The notes beneath the pieces are model-generated. The model worked only from the letters and a program-made list of their open reading frames with translations, did no database searches and was not told the DNA's origin. Shown here piece by piece: positions 41,241-49,129 of a stretch of DNA of 64,000 nt; positions within the stretch are counted from its first letter, which is position 1; each line of letters opens with the position of its first letter. Source of the stretch: JABJPM01 sp964344655 (lineage in GTDB: Archaea > Nanobdellota > Nanobdellia > SCGC-AAA011-G17 > PNOQ01). The stretch covers positions 124,001-188,000 of the forward strand of contig CAYFOF010000001.1 in NCBI GenBank assembly GCA_964344655.1, written 5' to 3'. Made by a program: the position numbers and the translations under genes.

Positions 41241-41281
41241 TTTGTTTTATTATTTTATAGTAGTAACTTAATTAAGATACA

Positions 41282-41309
41282 TTTAAATATAACTTACCAC
41301 CCTAGTGGT
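41282..41309 (+). promoter_or_regulatory. trmB-like gene promoter with palindromic operator candidate
   Basis: TTTAAATA at 41282-41289 is followed by ACCAC-CCTA-GTGGT at 41296-41309, an inverted repeat with a 4-base centre that overlaps the expected transcription start, placed to block it. Likely an autoregulatory site. Confidence 0.5.
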
Positions 41310-41315
41310 TATATT

Positions 41316-42041
41316 ATGAAAGAATTAACTTTATTGGGATTAAGTAAAAATGAAGCTAAATTGTATGAGGCTTTATTGGTTTTAAAGAAATCTGGGGCTG
41401 GAGATTTAGCAAAAAAAGCAGATGTTCCCCATAGTAGAGTTTATGATTATCTCGATTCATTAATCCAAAAAGGGTTTGTTAATATTTTCCCTGGCAAAAC
41501 TAAACAATTTGTTCCTGCTTCTCCAGATGAGTTGATGGAGATAATTGATAAAAAGAGAGAGGAGTTAGATAAAACGAAAGAAATTGTTGATGAATTGTCT
41601 CAGATATACAAAAATAATCCAGAACAACCTATTGAGTATGCAGTCGGAGAGTCAAATTTTTGGAAATTTATTTCTAAATTGCCCAAGTCTGAAAAATCTA
41701 CACGTACGATAAAATGGAATGCTGAGTATCGTCCAGACATAGTGAGGAGATTTAAAGAAAAAAGAAGAAAAAAAATTAATGTTAAGGTCATGACTAGATT
41801 TGACGAATCAACTGAAGAAAATATAAAAAAATGGGCTAAAATAGATAAAAAACTTAAGCCAATTGATAATGAGGGGGTTGTTATGGAAATTGTTGATGAC
41901 AAATCAATTTTTATAACTTTAATTGAATCTAATGGAACTTTAGTAATTAGAGATAAGCCATTCATTAAAATGATGAAAGATTTATACGATACTAAATATA
42001 ATTCTATTAAGGAAACTTGCTATGATTTGTTGAAAAAGTAG
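41316..42041 (+). CDS. TrmB-family transcriptional regulator
   Basis: About 241 residues from ATG 41316; longer upstream frame rejected because the promoter lies inside it. N-terminal winged helix LGLSKNEAKLYEALLVLKK, then DVPHSRVYDYLDSLIQKGFV, followed by a coiled coil and an effector domain. TrmB proteins typically sense sugars; the effector here has no visible sugar-site motif. The inverted repeat next to its TATA suggests self-control. Confidence 0.88.
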   Translation: MKELTLLGLSKNEAKLYEALLVLKKSGAGDLAKKADVPHSRVYDYLDSLIQKGFVNIFPGKTKQFVPASPDELMEIIDKKREELDKTKEIVDELSQIYKNNPEQPIEYAVGESNFWKFISKLPKSEKSTRTIKWNAEYRPDIVRRFKEKRRKKINVKVMTRFDESTEENIKKWAKIDKKLKPIDNEGVVMEIVDDKSIFITLIESNGTLVIRDKPFIKMMKDLYDTKYNSIKETCYDLLKK

Positions 42042-42077
42042 AAACCTTTTTAATATTATAAACTAAATTTTAATTTA

Positions 42078-42653
42078 ATGAAAAGATCTATTTATTTATT
42101 CAGGCATGGAACTACTGAAGATAATGCTGCTGGAAAATTTTCTGGTTGGAGACAAACACCTTTAAACAAAAGAGGAAAAGATGATGCTAGAATAATAGCA
42201 TTAAGATTGAAAGATAAAAAAATTGAGGTTGCTTTTCAGTCAAGATTAATTAGATCTAAAGATACGTTAAAAGAAGTTTTAAAACACCATAAAGAATGTA
42301 AGACTATTATTACAGATGATAGAATGATTGAAAGATCTTATGGGGACTTACAAGGTAAAACTCATTTGCAATATATTAAGAAAAATTCCCCAGAGAAATA
42401 TGATAAGTTTCATAGGGGTTACAAAACGAAACCTCCTGGTGGGGAATCTATAAAAGATGTTGAAAAAAGGGTAAAATCTTTCATAAAAGATTTGATGAAA
42501 TTAATGAAGAAAAATAAGGTTAATGTTGCAATATCTGCACATGGAAATTCTATGAGACCATTTAGAAGATATTTTGAAAAAATGACTGTGAAAGAAATGT
42601 TGGCAATAGAAAATCCCTATGATAATTATTTTGAATACAAAATTGATTGTTAA
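42078..42653 (+). CDS. histidine phosphatase (phosphoglycerate mutase-like)
   Basis: 191 residues. LFRHGTTEDN holds the phospho-accepting His; SRLIRSKDT supplies the second Arg, ERSYGDLQGKTH the proton donor Glu region, and AISAHGNSMR the second His. Closest in pattern to cofactor-dependent phosphoglycerate mutases or general phosphatases (GpmB/CobC). Which activity cannot be told. CTTTTTTAATAT lies 27 nt upstream. Confidence 0.88.
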   Translation: MKRSIYLFRHGTTEDNAAGKFSGWRQTPLNKRGKDDARIIALRLKDKKIEVAFQSRLIRSKDTLKEVLKHHKECKTIITDDRMIERSYGDLQGKTHLQYIKKNSPEKYDKFHRGYKTKPPGGESIKDVEKRVKSFIKDLMKLMKKNKVNVAISAHGNSMRPFRRYFEKMTVKEMLAIENPYDNYFEYKIDC

Positions 42654-42655
42654 AG

Positions 42656-43516
42656 ATGGTATTTTTTGAGAATGTACTTCAATCGGGGAAACTATTGAGT
42701 AGGAATTGGAAATTAATTGTTCCTTCTTTTTTAGGGATGTTAATGGCATTGGGGTTTGCTTTGGTTTTTGTCGTGATGAATGATTTAATTTCTTTAATTA
42801 GTACAGATCCTTCAAGTTTATTTATTGCAGGAGGAATTTCTGCTATGGCGAAGAAAGTTTCTTCTGTTTTAATTAATCAATCTCAAATTGTTAAAATTGT
42901 GTTGAGTTTGTTTGTTTTTATTATAGCTAATTTTATGGCCGGATCTTCTTTAATTGGAATGAAGTATAGTATGATTAAAGATACAGTGAATAGAAAAAAG
43001 ACACCATTAGTTAAATCATTTTTTAAGGGGACAAAATATTATTGGAGAATTGTAGAAATGAGAGCAATGGTTTTAGTTTTAATTGTTATTCTTTCTATAT
43101 TATTGAGTTTTCCGTTTTTTATATTGTCTAGGTACTTTGGAGAAAATTCTATATTTGTTTTGTTATCAGTTATTTTAGTTTTATTAGTTATTAAGTTAAC
43201 ATTATTCTTTAGATATCCAATATTAGTTAAGAATGAATTGAGAGCAATACCTGCTTTAAATAAAGCAATTAATATTTTCAAGAAATATACAAAATACGTA
43301 TTTTCTACGTGGTTGATTGCAATGTTTATTGTATTCTTCGCTAATTTGTTATTTGATTTTATTAGAATTAGCGTTACTGATTATTTGTATTATGTTGCTA
43401 ATTTAGTAGTAATTATGGTTGGATTTTATGTGTTGAAAGAATTATTTATGGTTGTTGTGAATACATTTGTAGATATATTTGGGTATGTATCTTATGTTAG
43501 ACTTCGTAAGAAATAA
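42656..43516 (+). CDS. polytopic membrane protein, unknown function
   Basis: About 286 residues from ATG 42656, three bases after the previous stop. Five to six long hydrophobic helices (LIVPSFLGMLMALGFALVFV, VLSLFVFIIANFMAG, VLVLIVILSILLSF). Loops include SFFKGTKYYWRIVEM and ALNKAINIFKKYTKY, resembling DUF-type membrane proteins near glycerophosphodiester-phosphodiesterase in other prokaryotes. No catalytic motif. Overlaps rnz by 20 bases on its 3' side. Confidence 0.6.
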   Translation: MVFFENVLQSGKLLSRNWKLIVPSFLGMLMALGFALVFVVMNDLISLISTDPSSLFIAGGISAMAKKVSSVLINQSQIVKIVLSLFVFIIANFMAGSSLIGMKYSMIKDTVNRKKTPLVKSFFKGTKYYWRIVEMRAMVLVLIVILSILLSFPFFILSRYFGENSIFVLLSVILVLLVIKLTLFFRYPILVKNELRAIPALNKAINIFKKYTKYVFSTWLIAMFIVFFANLLFDFIRISVTDYLYYVANLVVIMVGFYVLKELFMVVVNTFVDIFGYVSYVRLRKK

Positions 43517-44393
43517 AATCTTTTGCACAAACTACATTAGGAAATATTTTTTTAGCTTCTTTTTGTATTTCTGTTGTTGATGTATATCTTTGACTGAAAT
43601 GAGTTAATACTAGTTTTTTAGATTTAGATTTTTTTGCTAAATTTGCTGCATCTTCTGAAGTCATATGTTTTGATTTTTTAGCTTCTTTTTTTAATTCTTT
43701 AGAAAATGTTGATTCGGAAATTAGTAAATCTGAATTGTTACTAAATTTAATTAAATCTTTAGTTAATTCAGAATCTAAAATTATTGTTAGTTTTTTTCCC
43801 GGAATTAAAGTTGTTCCTTTTTCTGGGGTTATTTTTTTACCTTTGAATGTTATTGTTTTTCCTTGTTGTAATTTTCCAAGAATTTTATCTTTTGTTAATC
43901 CGAATTTTTTAGTATATGTTAGATTTATTCTTCTTTTTTCTTTTTCTTGTATTGAATATGCTAATCCGAAAGTAGAATGGTTTGTTTTTTGCGAATGTAA
44001 AGAAAAATCTTTATTTTCGAAGAATTTTTTATTTGAATTTATTTCTGTAACTTTTATTTTTATTTTTGTATCTTGGTATTGGAAACTATTTAGCAAGTTA
44101 TTTAGATACTTTTTAGTGTTTTTTGGACCATATATCTCTAGTGTTTTTGTGTAGTTTGAATGAGATAATGTTTGCATTAATCCTGGAAGTCCAAGAATAT
44201 GATCTCCGTGCCAGTGGGTTATCAGTATCTTAGTAATTTTTGCTGGACTGATTTTTTGGATTTTTAATTGGCGTTGAGTTCCTTCTCCGCAATCAACTAA
44301 AATGTTTTCAGATTTATGATTGATTAACATTGATGTGGTGTTTCTGTTTTTTGTTGGAACCATTGATGAAGTTCCCAAAAATGTTATTTTCAT
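43497..44393 (-). CDS. rnz: ribonuclease Z (tRNA 3' processing)
   Basis: 298 residues, metallo-beta-lactamase fold. FLGTSSMVPTKNRNTT at the N-terminus, VDCGEGTQRQL, zinc motif THWHGDHILG, SHSQKTNHS-type exosite/substrate region and KLVLTHFSQRY at the end are all diagnostic. Removes tRNA 3' trailers. Divergently paired with endA over a 51-base gap with a single central TATA. Confidence 0.96.
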   Translation of the reverse strand: MKITFLGTSSMVPTKNRNTTSMLINHKSENILVDCGEGTQRQLKIQKISPAKITKILITHWHGDHILGLPGLMQTLSHSNYTKTLEIYGPKNTKKYLNNLLNSFQYQDTKIKIKVTEINSNKKFFENKDFSLHSQKTNHSTFGLAYSIQEKEKRRINLTYTKKFGLTKDKILGKLQQGKTITFKGKKITPEKGTTLIPGKKLTIILDSELTKDLIKFSNNSDLLISESTFSKELKKEAKKSKHMTSEDAANLAKKSKSKKLVLTHFSQRYTSTTEIQKEAKKIFPNVVCAKDFISYEV

Positions 44394-44414
44394 AGTATTA
44401 CCATTTAAGAAAGG

Positions 44415-44424
44415 TTTTTAAATA
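44415..44424. promoter_or_regulatory. central TATA box of rnz/endA divergent promoter
   Basis: TTTTTAAATA with palindromic core TTTAAA at 44417-44422, centred at 44419.5 in the gap 44394-44444 (midpoint 44419). It is 26.5 and 25.5 nt from the two ATGs. No second TATA is visible. Confidence 0.6.
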
Positions 44425-44444
44425 GTTTTTGATTAAGGTTGTTT

Positions 44445-44975
44445 ATGAAAAAAGAAACCATAACTTCTGTTTTTTCTAATGATGTGATTATGGCTCCTGA
44501 AGGAGATATTGCTAGAAGGATTTATGAAAAATCAAGATTTGGAGAACCAAAAGGAAAGAAATTTTACTATTCTTCTGTTGAAGCTTTGTATTTGTTAGAA
44601 AATGGAAAGATGGAAGTTGTAGATGGAAGGGGAAAAAAATTAGATTTTGATAGTTTTGTTAAAAAAGCTAAAAAGTTAGATTCTAGATTATTAATTAGAT
44701 ATTTAGTGTATAAAGAGATGAGGAAGAGAGGGTATATTGTAAAGACCGCTTTGAAGTTTGGAGCAGACTTTAGGGTTTATGATAGGGGAGTTAAACCAGG
44801 AGAGGATCATGCAAAGTGGGTATTGTTTTGTGTGAACGAGAAGGAATCCTCTACTTGGTATGAATTTTCTGCAAAAAATAGGGTTGCACATTCTACAAAG
44901 AAGAATTTATTGATTGGAGTTGTAGATGATGAGGGGGATGTAACTTTTTATAATATTGCTTGGGTTCGGCCATAA
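44445..44975 (+). CDS. endA: tRNA-splicing endonuclease
   Basis: About 176 residues from ATG 44445, the size of the homotetrameric (alpha4) archaeal form. The catalytic triad is visible: Tyr in FRVYDRG, His in GEDHAKWV, Lys in HSTKKNLLIG. Cuts bulge-helix-bulge introns from pre-tRNA and pre-rRNA. TTG at 44439 is in frame but promoter spacing supports the ATG. Shares its promoter with rnz. Confidence 0.95.
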   Translation: MKKETITSVFSNDVIMAPEGDIARRIYEKSRFGEPKGKKFYYSSVEALYLLENGKMEVVDGRGKKLDFDSFVKKAKKLDSRLLIRYLVYKEMRKRGYIVKTALKFGADFRVYDRGVKPGEDHAKWVLFCVNEKESSTWYEFSAKNRVAHSTKKNLLIGVVDDEGDVTFYNIAWVRP

Positions 44976-45007
44976 GGCTTTTATAATTTGGTTTAAACCC
45001 TATTTCT

Positions 45008-45865
45008 ATGGATAATAGATCTGAAGCTTTAAGTGTTGTTATGGAGAAAGGTCCACTACAACCATCTCAAATTGCAACTACAGTTAATACTAATATATTA
45101 TTTGCTAGTGCAATTCTTTCTGAATTAGTCGATAATAAGAAAATTAAAATTACACATGTTAAAAGAGGAGGATCTCCTTTTTATTATGTTCAAGGTCAAG
45201 AAGAAAAATTAATGGATTTGGCGAAGTATTTATCTGGAAAAACAAAAGAGGCATATGATCTATTGAGTGAAAAATTAGTTATTAGAGATTCAAGTGCGGA
45301 ACCTTGGCAAAGGGTTGCTTTGAGAGAGTTAAAAGATTTTGCTGTTCCGGTACATGTGAATTATAAAGGAGTGCAAGAAACTTTTTGGAAATGGTATTTA
45401 ACTAGTAATGATGAAGCTAAAGGATTAATTAAAGATTTATTTAGTGATAAAAAAATTGAACCTAAGAAAGAGGCTCCTATAGAAAAACCAGTTATTGAAG
45501 AACCTAAAAAAGAAGAGGTTATCCAAGAAACTCTAGTTAAAAAAGAACCAATTGAGAATGGAGAGGATTTAATTGGGAATTATTTTTCTTCAAATGAAAT
45601 GTATGTTATTTCTCAAAACGTTGTTAGAAAAGGAAGAGAATTTAATTTTGTGATTGATGTTCCATCTAGAATGGGTAAATTAAGGTATTTTGTTAAATAT
45701 AAAAATAAGAAAAATATTACAGACAAGGATTTATTAGATGCTTTAGATGAGGGATCGGAAAAAGGATTGCCAGTTTTGTTTTTGAGTCAAGGAGAATTGA
45801 ATAAAAAAGCTCAAAAATATATGGATGAAAATATTTCAGGAAGACTTCTTTTTAAATCTCTTTAA
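45008..45865 (+). CDS. wHTH protein with C-terminal endonuclease-like alpha/beta domain
   Basis: 285 residues. N-terminal winged helix (EKGPLQPSQIATTVNTNI, HVKRGGSPFYYV), a long helical region with WQRVALRELKDFAV, an acidic/Lys-rich linker (about 148-188), then a C-terminal domain: FVIDVPSRMG, RYFVKYKNKK, ITDKDLLDALDEG, LPVLFLSQGELNKKAQKY. The Asp then K-x-K on adjacent strands and the helix after it resemble a PD-(D/E)xK nuclease core, perhaps weakened. Possible DNA or RNA nuclease/regulator; unproven. Confidence 0.55.
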   Translation: MDNRSEALSVVMEKGPLQPSQIATTVNTNILFASAILSELVDNKKIKITHVKRGGSPFYYVQGQEEKLMDLAKYLSGKTKEAYDLLSEKLVIRDSSAEPWQRVALRELKDFAVPVHVNYKGVQETFWKWYLTSNDEAKGLIKDLFSDKKIEPKKEAPIEKPVIEEPKKEEVIQETLVKKEPIENGEDLIGNYFSSNEMYVISQNVVRKGREFNFVIDVPSRMGKLRYFVKYKNKKNITDKDLLDALDEGSEKGLPVLFLSQGELNKKAQKYMDENISGRLLFKSL

Positions 45866-46543
45866 TCTTATGTTTGCTATAAAGAAAAATAATAAGAAAT
45901 AAAGATAATTTTTAGTTTTTTCTCCTAAATTTACACTTTCTTTTTGAACTTTCGTGGTTCTTGTTTCACAATTTGTGTTGAATATTTCTAAAAATAGTGG
46001 AGAAATTAATTCCATTGCTTGTTTTATTTCATTTTGTGGAATTTTTGGATCTTTAGTTTCTAGCCATGCTTCCCAATCTTTTTCATTTTCTGAAGCTTTT
46101 TCTAGATTTTCTTTTAAATTGTATTCTTTTTCGATACATGAAAGTTTTGTTGATGCTTGTTTTTCAAATTTTGAGTGTAATTTTGGATCTTCTTTTGATA
46201 TGTAGTGTGGTGCAACAAATGAATCAGAAATGTAATGTGAAGCTACTCCAAATGCATAACTTGCTTCTGAATATTCTTGTTTTTCTAAGTGTTTTTTTGT
46301 TTGGTTTAGCCAATGTAGTGTTAAGTTAAGAGATTTTGGATAGTGATGTAGTCTATTATCGTGAAAATCTTTATCTGGGGCAATTGAACCTATTTCTAGT
46401 TGTTTTAGGTCTAGATTTCTTTGAATTTCGTAAGGAGATGAGTAATATAGTGTTTGAACTATTGATTTGTGATTATTCCAGTCTAAAGCTACCGTATTTT
46501 GTATTAAAATTAAGAAAATAAGTAATGTTATTATTTTTTTCAT
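45836..46543 (-). CDS. secreted zinc-dependent phospholipase C / S1-P1 nuclease-like protein
   Basis: 235 residues from ATG 46543; a TTG one codon earlier is not needed. Signal peptide (IITLLIFLILIQNTVA) cleaved before LDWNNHK, giving an N-terminal-near Trp and His, as in the trinuclear zinc PLC/P1 fold. Other ligands: PDKDFHDNRLHHYP and GVASHYISDSFVAPHY. A C-terminal helix (YLYFLLFFFIANI) anchors it. Would cleave phospholipids or nucleic acids outside the cell; the choice cannot be made from sequence alone. Confidence 0.72.
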   Translation of the reverse strand: MKKIITLLIFLILIQNTVALDWNNHKSIVQTLYYSSPYEIQRNLDLKQLEIGSIAPDKDFHDNRLHHYPKSLNLTLHWLNQTKKHLEKQEYSEASYAFGVASHYISDSFVAPHYISKEDPKLHSKFEKQASTKLSCIEKEYNLKENLEKASENEKDWEAWLETKDPKIPQNEIKQAMELISPLFLEIFNTNCETRTTKVQKESVNLGEKTKNYLYFLLFFFIANIRLKRFKKKSS

Positions 46544-46575
46544 CAAATGGGGAATTTGCTTTTTTATATAATATT
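46544..46575 (-). promoter_or_regulatory. leaderless promoter with AATTCCCCATTT element
   Basis: On the minus strand: TATATAAAA centred about 24 nt before the ATG, then AATTCCCCATTTG running into ATGAAA. The same AATTCCCCATTT next to ATGAAA occurs before the lamin-tail gene at 62319. Confidence 0.5.
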
Positions 46576-46578
46576 ATT

Positions 46579-46599
46579 GGAAAAGTTTAAATATTGTTT
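46579..46599 (+). promoter_or_regulatory. promoter copy 1 upstream of surface domain gene
   Basis: A 21-base stretch running from GGAAAAGTTTAAAT to ATTGTTT (46579-46599) is repeated exactly at 47168-47188. The TTTAAATA core is about 27 nt before the ATG at 46616. Confidence 0.6.
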
Positions 46600-46615
46600 C
46601 CCATTTTATTTTGAT

Positions 46616-47167
46616 ATGCAGTTTTCTAATAATGTTTTGGTAACCTTACTTGCTTTTTCTATTATTATTTCAACATTTGGAACTTGGACTGTTTTATCCT
46701 ATATTGATTCAGATTTATTGACTGGAAAAGCTACAGATACCGCAACTACTACATTAACTGTTACTGGAGTTGCTAGTTGTACAGCAACTGATAATGCAAT
46801 TGCATTTGGAACTATGGAGAGGGGAACTAGTAATGATAGTACTGTTACTGGAGATTATATAACTGTAGAAAATGATGGGAACTCACAAATTAATATTTCT
46901 GTTTATGCTACTGCTGAATTATGGGATGGTGCAACATATCAAGCACCAAGTTCTTATTGGCAAATAAAATGTAATAATTCTGAAAGTGGAACTTGTAATA
47001 GTACTTATGGAAATATTCCTGCTGTTGATGGTAATTTGCTTGTTATTGATTTAGATTCGGCAGATTCTACTGATTTGTTGACTGTTGGTGTTAATGTTAC
47101 TATTCCTTCTGATGAAGCTTCTGGTGCAAAATCTGGAACATTAACGTTTAGTTGTATTGCTGCCTAG
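46616..47167 (+). CDS. small surface beta-sandwich protein, copy A
   Basis: 183 residues from ATG 46616; the upstream open frame contains the promoter. N-terminal hydrophobic segment (VLVTLLAFSIIISTFGTWTV) acting as signal or anchor, then a single beta domain: VTGVASCTATDNAIAFGT, MERGTSNDS, YITVENDGNSQINISVYATA, and the end strand VNVTIPSDEASGAKSGTLTF. Closely similar to the protein at 47392. The same domain ends the 1763-residue protein. Possible surface or pilin-like subunit. Confidence 0.65.
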   Translation: MQFSNNVLVTLLAFSIIISTFGTWTVLSYIDSDLLTGKATDTATTTLTVTGVASCTATDNAIAFGTMERGTSNDSTVTGDYITVENDGNSQINISVYATAELWDGATYQAPSSYWQIKCNNSESGTCNSTYGNIPAVDGNLLVIDLDSADSTDLLTVGVNVTIPSDEASGAKSGTLTFSCIAA

Positions 47168-47188
47168 GGAAAAGTTTAAATATTGTTT
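47168..47188 (+). promoter_or_regulatory. promoter copy 2 upstream of truncated surface gene
   Basis: Exact 21-base repeat of 46579-46599. The core is about 27 nt before the ATG at 47205, the same distance as in copy 1, so the promoter was duplicated with its gene. Confidence 0.6.
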
Positions 47189-47204
47189 ATGGTTAATTTA
47201 TTAT

Positions 47205-47408
47205 ATGAAAAGAGAGGTATCTAGTCGGTTCGTTATTATTTTATTAGTTTTAGCAATTATTTTTTCTATTGGGGGAACAATGATTGTTTATGATACTGTG
47301 AAAGAGCCTAGTGGCAAAAATGTTAATTATGGATCTGGGTTTGTGACTCTGGAAGTTGCTGGAGATGTTGATGAAATTGAGGAAGGTAAGAATGAAGTTT
47401 TCGAATAA
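47205..47408 (+). CDS. short membrane-anchored protein, N-terminal-like relative of surface genes
   Basis: 67 residues from ATG 47205. An N-terminal helix (FVIILLVLAIIFSIGGTM) and then GSGFVTLEVAGDVDEIEEGK: the layout helix-linker-G-x-V-x-L-x-V matches the starts of the genes at 46616, 47392 and 49130, but the beta domain is missing. It could be a remnant or a true small subunit. Its 3' end overlaps copy B by 17 bases. Confidence 0.5.
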   Translation: MKREVSSRFVIILLVLAIIFSIGGTMIVYDTVKEPSGKNVNYGSGFVTLEVAGDVDEIEEGKNEVFE

Positions 47409-47949
47409 TACTTTGGTGGTTTTGTTATCATTAGCAATAATGGTTTCGGTTTTTGGAACTTGGGTCAGTTTGTCTTACATTGATTCTTTAGATTTGTTAA
47501 CTGGTAGAGCTACGGATACTGGAACTACCTCTTTGACTGTTTCTGGTGTAACTAGTTGTACTGCTTCAGACAATACTATTGCATTTGGGACTATGGAAAG
47601 AGGGACGAGTAATGATAGTGTTACGGTGAATGATTATATTACTATAGAAAATAATGGAAATACTCAGATAAATGTTACTGCATATGCTACTGCAGAACTT
47701 TGGGATGATGCTACCTATCAAACAACTAGTGATTATTGGCAAGTCAGATGTAATACCTCTGAAAGTGGAACTTGTAATACTACCTATGGGAATGTTCCGG
47801 GAGCAGATGGAAATTTAATTGCTTATTTGGTTAACCCTGATGATTCAACTGATGCAATAACTGTGGGTGTTAATGTAACTGTACCTTCTGATGAACTGTC
47901 TGGGGCGAAATCTGGAACTTTAACCTTTAATTGTGTTGTTGGTTCTTAA
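47392..47949 (+). CDS. small surface beta-sandwich protein, copy B
   Basis: 185 residues from ATG 47392, where similarity with copy A begins (MKFSNNTLVVLL versus MQFSNNVLVTLL). Same domain with AFGTMERGTSNDS, ATAELWDDATYQ, and VNVTVPSDELSGAKSGTLTF; three conserved Cys (TSCTA, VRCNT, GTCNT) plus a last one near the end. Differences are spread through the protein, suggesting an older duplication with both kept. Start lies inside the end of the 67-residue gene. Confidence 0.65.
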   Translation: MKFSNNTLVVLLSLAIMVSVFGTWVSLSYIDSLDLLTGRATDTGTTSLTVSGVTSCTASDNTIAFGTMERGTSNDSVTVNDYITIENNGNTQINVTAYATAELWDDATYQTTSDYWQVRCNTSESGTCNTTYGNVPGADGNLIAYLVNPDDSTDAITVGVNVTVPSDELSGAKSGTLTFNCVVGS

Positions 47950-47986
47950 TGATAATCTTTAAAAAGAAATCTTTCTATTTTTTATT

Positions 47987-49129
47987 ATGTTTAAAAAGGG
48001 TGTTTTATTTGGATTGATTTTTTTAATTTTTGTTAGTTCTGTATCTGCAGTTGGAATTAGCCCACCAAAATCTATTGTTTACTTTGAACCTAATGGTGTA
48101 AGGAGTATTGATTTTTATGTGGTAAATATGGGAGATATAGATAGCAGGGTTAAAATATTTTTTGATGGAGAATTAAAAGATTTAATTGTTTGGGATGAGC
48201 AAACGGTAGATTTAAACCCTGGACAAAAGAAAGACTTCAATTTTTTGTTAAATATGCCCGGTAGTTTTGATACTCCTGGAGACCATAGGGTTGATTTAAT
48301 TGCTCAAGAAATTCCTATTGCTGAAGAAGATGATGGAACATTTATTGGGGCAGTGACTTCTGTTACTAGTCCTGTTTTTATTAGGGTTCCTTTTGATGGA
48401 CCTTATTTGGGGGCAAGATTAAATGTAGATTCTTCTTCTGTTGGTCAAATTGTTAAATTGAAAATATTTTTAGAAAATTTAGGAAGCATTCCTTTGAATG
48501 ATTTTCAGGGAAAAATTGATATTGTTAATGTTAAGGGAGAAACAATTAAAGAAATAACATTTGTTGAATCTTTGGGTTTGAATGAATTTAAGGAAGTTGA
48601 GTTATTATGGGATTCTTCTGGAATTGAATCTGGAGTTTATGTTGGTAAATTATTAATTGAATACAATGGAAAAACAGTAGAGAGTGAATCTGAATTTAGA
48701 ATGGGAGATGTTTTTGTTAAAATTTTGGATTACCAAAAGAATTTGATTACTGGAAAAATAAATAATTACATTGTGAAAGTTGGTTCTGAATGGAATGATG
48801 TTATTGAAGATGTTTATGTGAATTTAATGATTAATGTTGGAGAGGAAGGATATAATTTTAAAAGTACGAGTTTTGATTTGGGTGCTTGGGAAGAGAGAGA
48901 AATTAAAATGTTTGTGGCTTTAGATGATGGAATTTCTAAATTGCCTGCTGGAGAGTATGATGCAACTATTGGGGTTTTCTATGAAGAATTGTCAAATAGT
49001 GAAGATTTTGTTTTACAAATAAAAGGAAATAATAGTTATTTAGTTATGTTGGGAGTTGGAGTTGTTGTGATTCTTGGTATTCTGTTTGGGCTACATATCT
49101 TTAAAAATAATAAAAGAGGTAAAAAATAG
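47987..49129 (+). CDS. membrane-anchored Ig-like partner protein, GISPP type
   Basis: 380 residues. Signal peptide (LFGLIFLIFVSSVSA), mature start VGISPPKSIVYFEPNGVRSI, several Ig/NEW3-like sandwiches (STDFYVVNMG-like, VRVPFDGPY, LENLGSIPLNDFQG), a C-terminal helix (YLVMLGVGVVVILGILFGLHI) and a basic tail. Paralogue of the protein at 55793. ATCTTTAAAAAG is 27 nt before the ATG. The opening GxSPxxxxxxxPG recalls pilus-chaperone or WxL-binding DUF916-type first strands; that analogy is inference. Confidence 0.65.
   Translation: MFKKGVLFGLIFLIFVSSVSAVGISPPKSIVYFEPNGVRSIDFYVVNMGDIDSRVKIFFDGELKDLIVWDEQTVDLNPGQKKDFNFLLNMPGSFDTPGDHRVDLIAQEIPIAEEDDGTFIGAVTSVTSPVFIRVPFDGPYLGARLNVDSSSVGQIVKLKIFLENLGSIPLNDFQGKIDIVNVKGETIKEITFVESLGLNEFKEVELLWDSSGIESGVYVGKLLIEYNGKTVESESEFRMGDVFVKILDYQKNLITGKINNYIVKVGSEWNDVIEDVYVNLMINVGEEGYNFKSTSFDLGAWEEREIKMFVALDDGISKLPAGEYDATIGVFYEELSNSEDFVLQIKGNNSYLVMLGVGVVVILGILFGLHIFKNNKRGKK

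Noticed and set aside
41232..41315. Extended N-terminus for the TrmB gene
   Set aside because: The extra 28 codons would contain the TATA box and operator, and homologues begin at the ATG at 41316.
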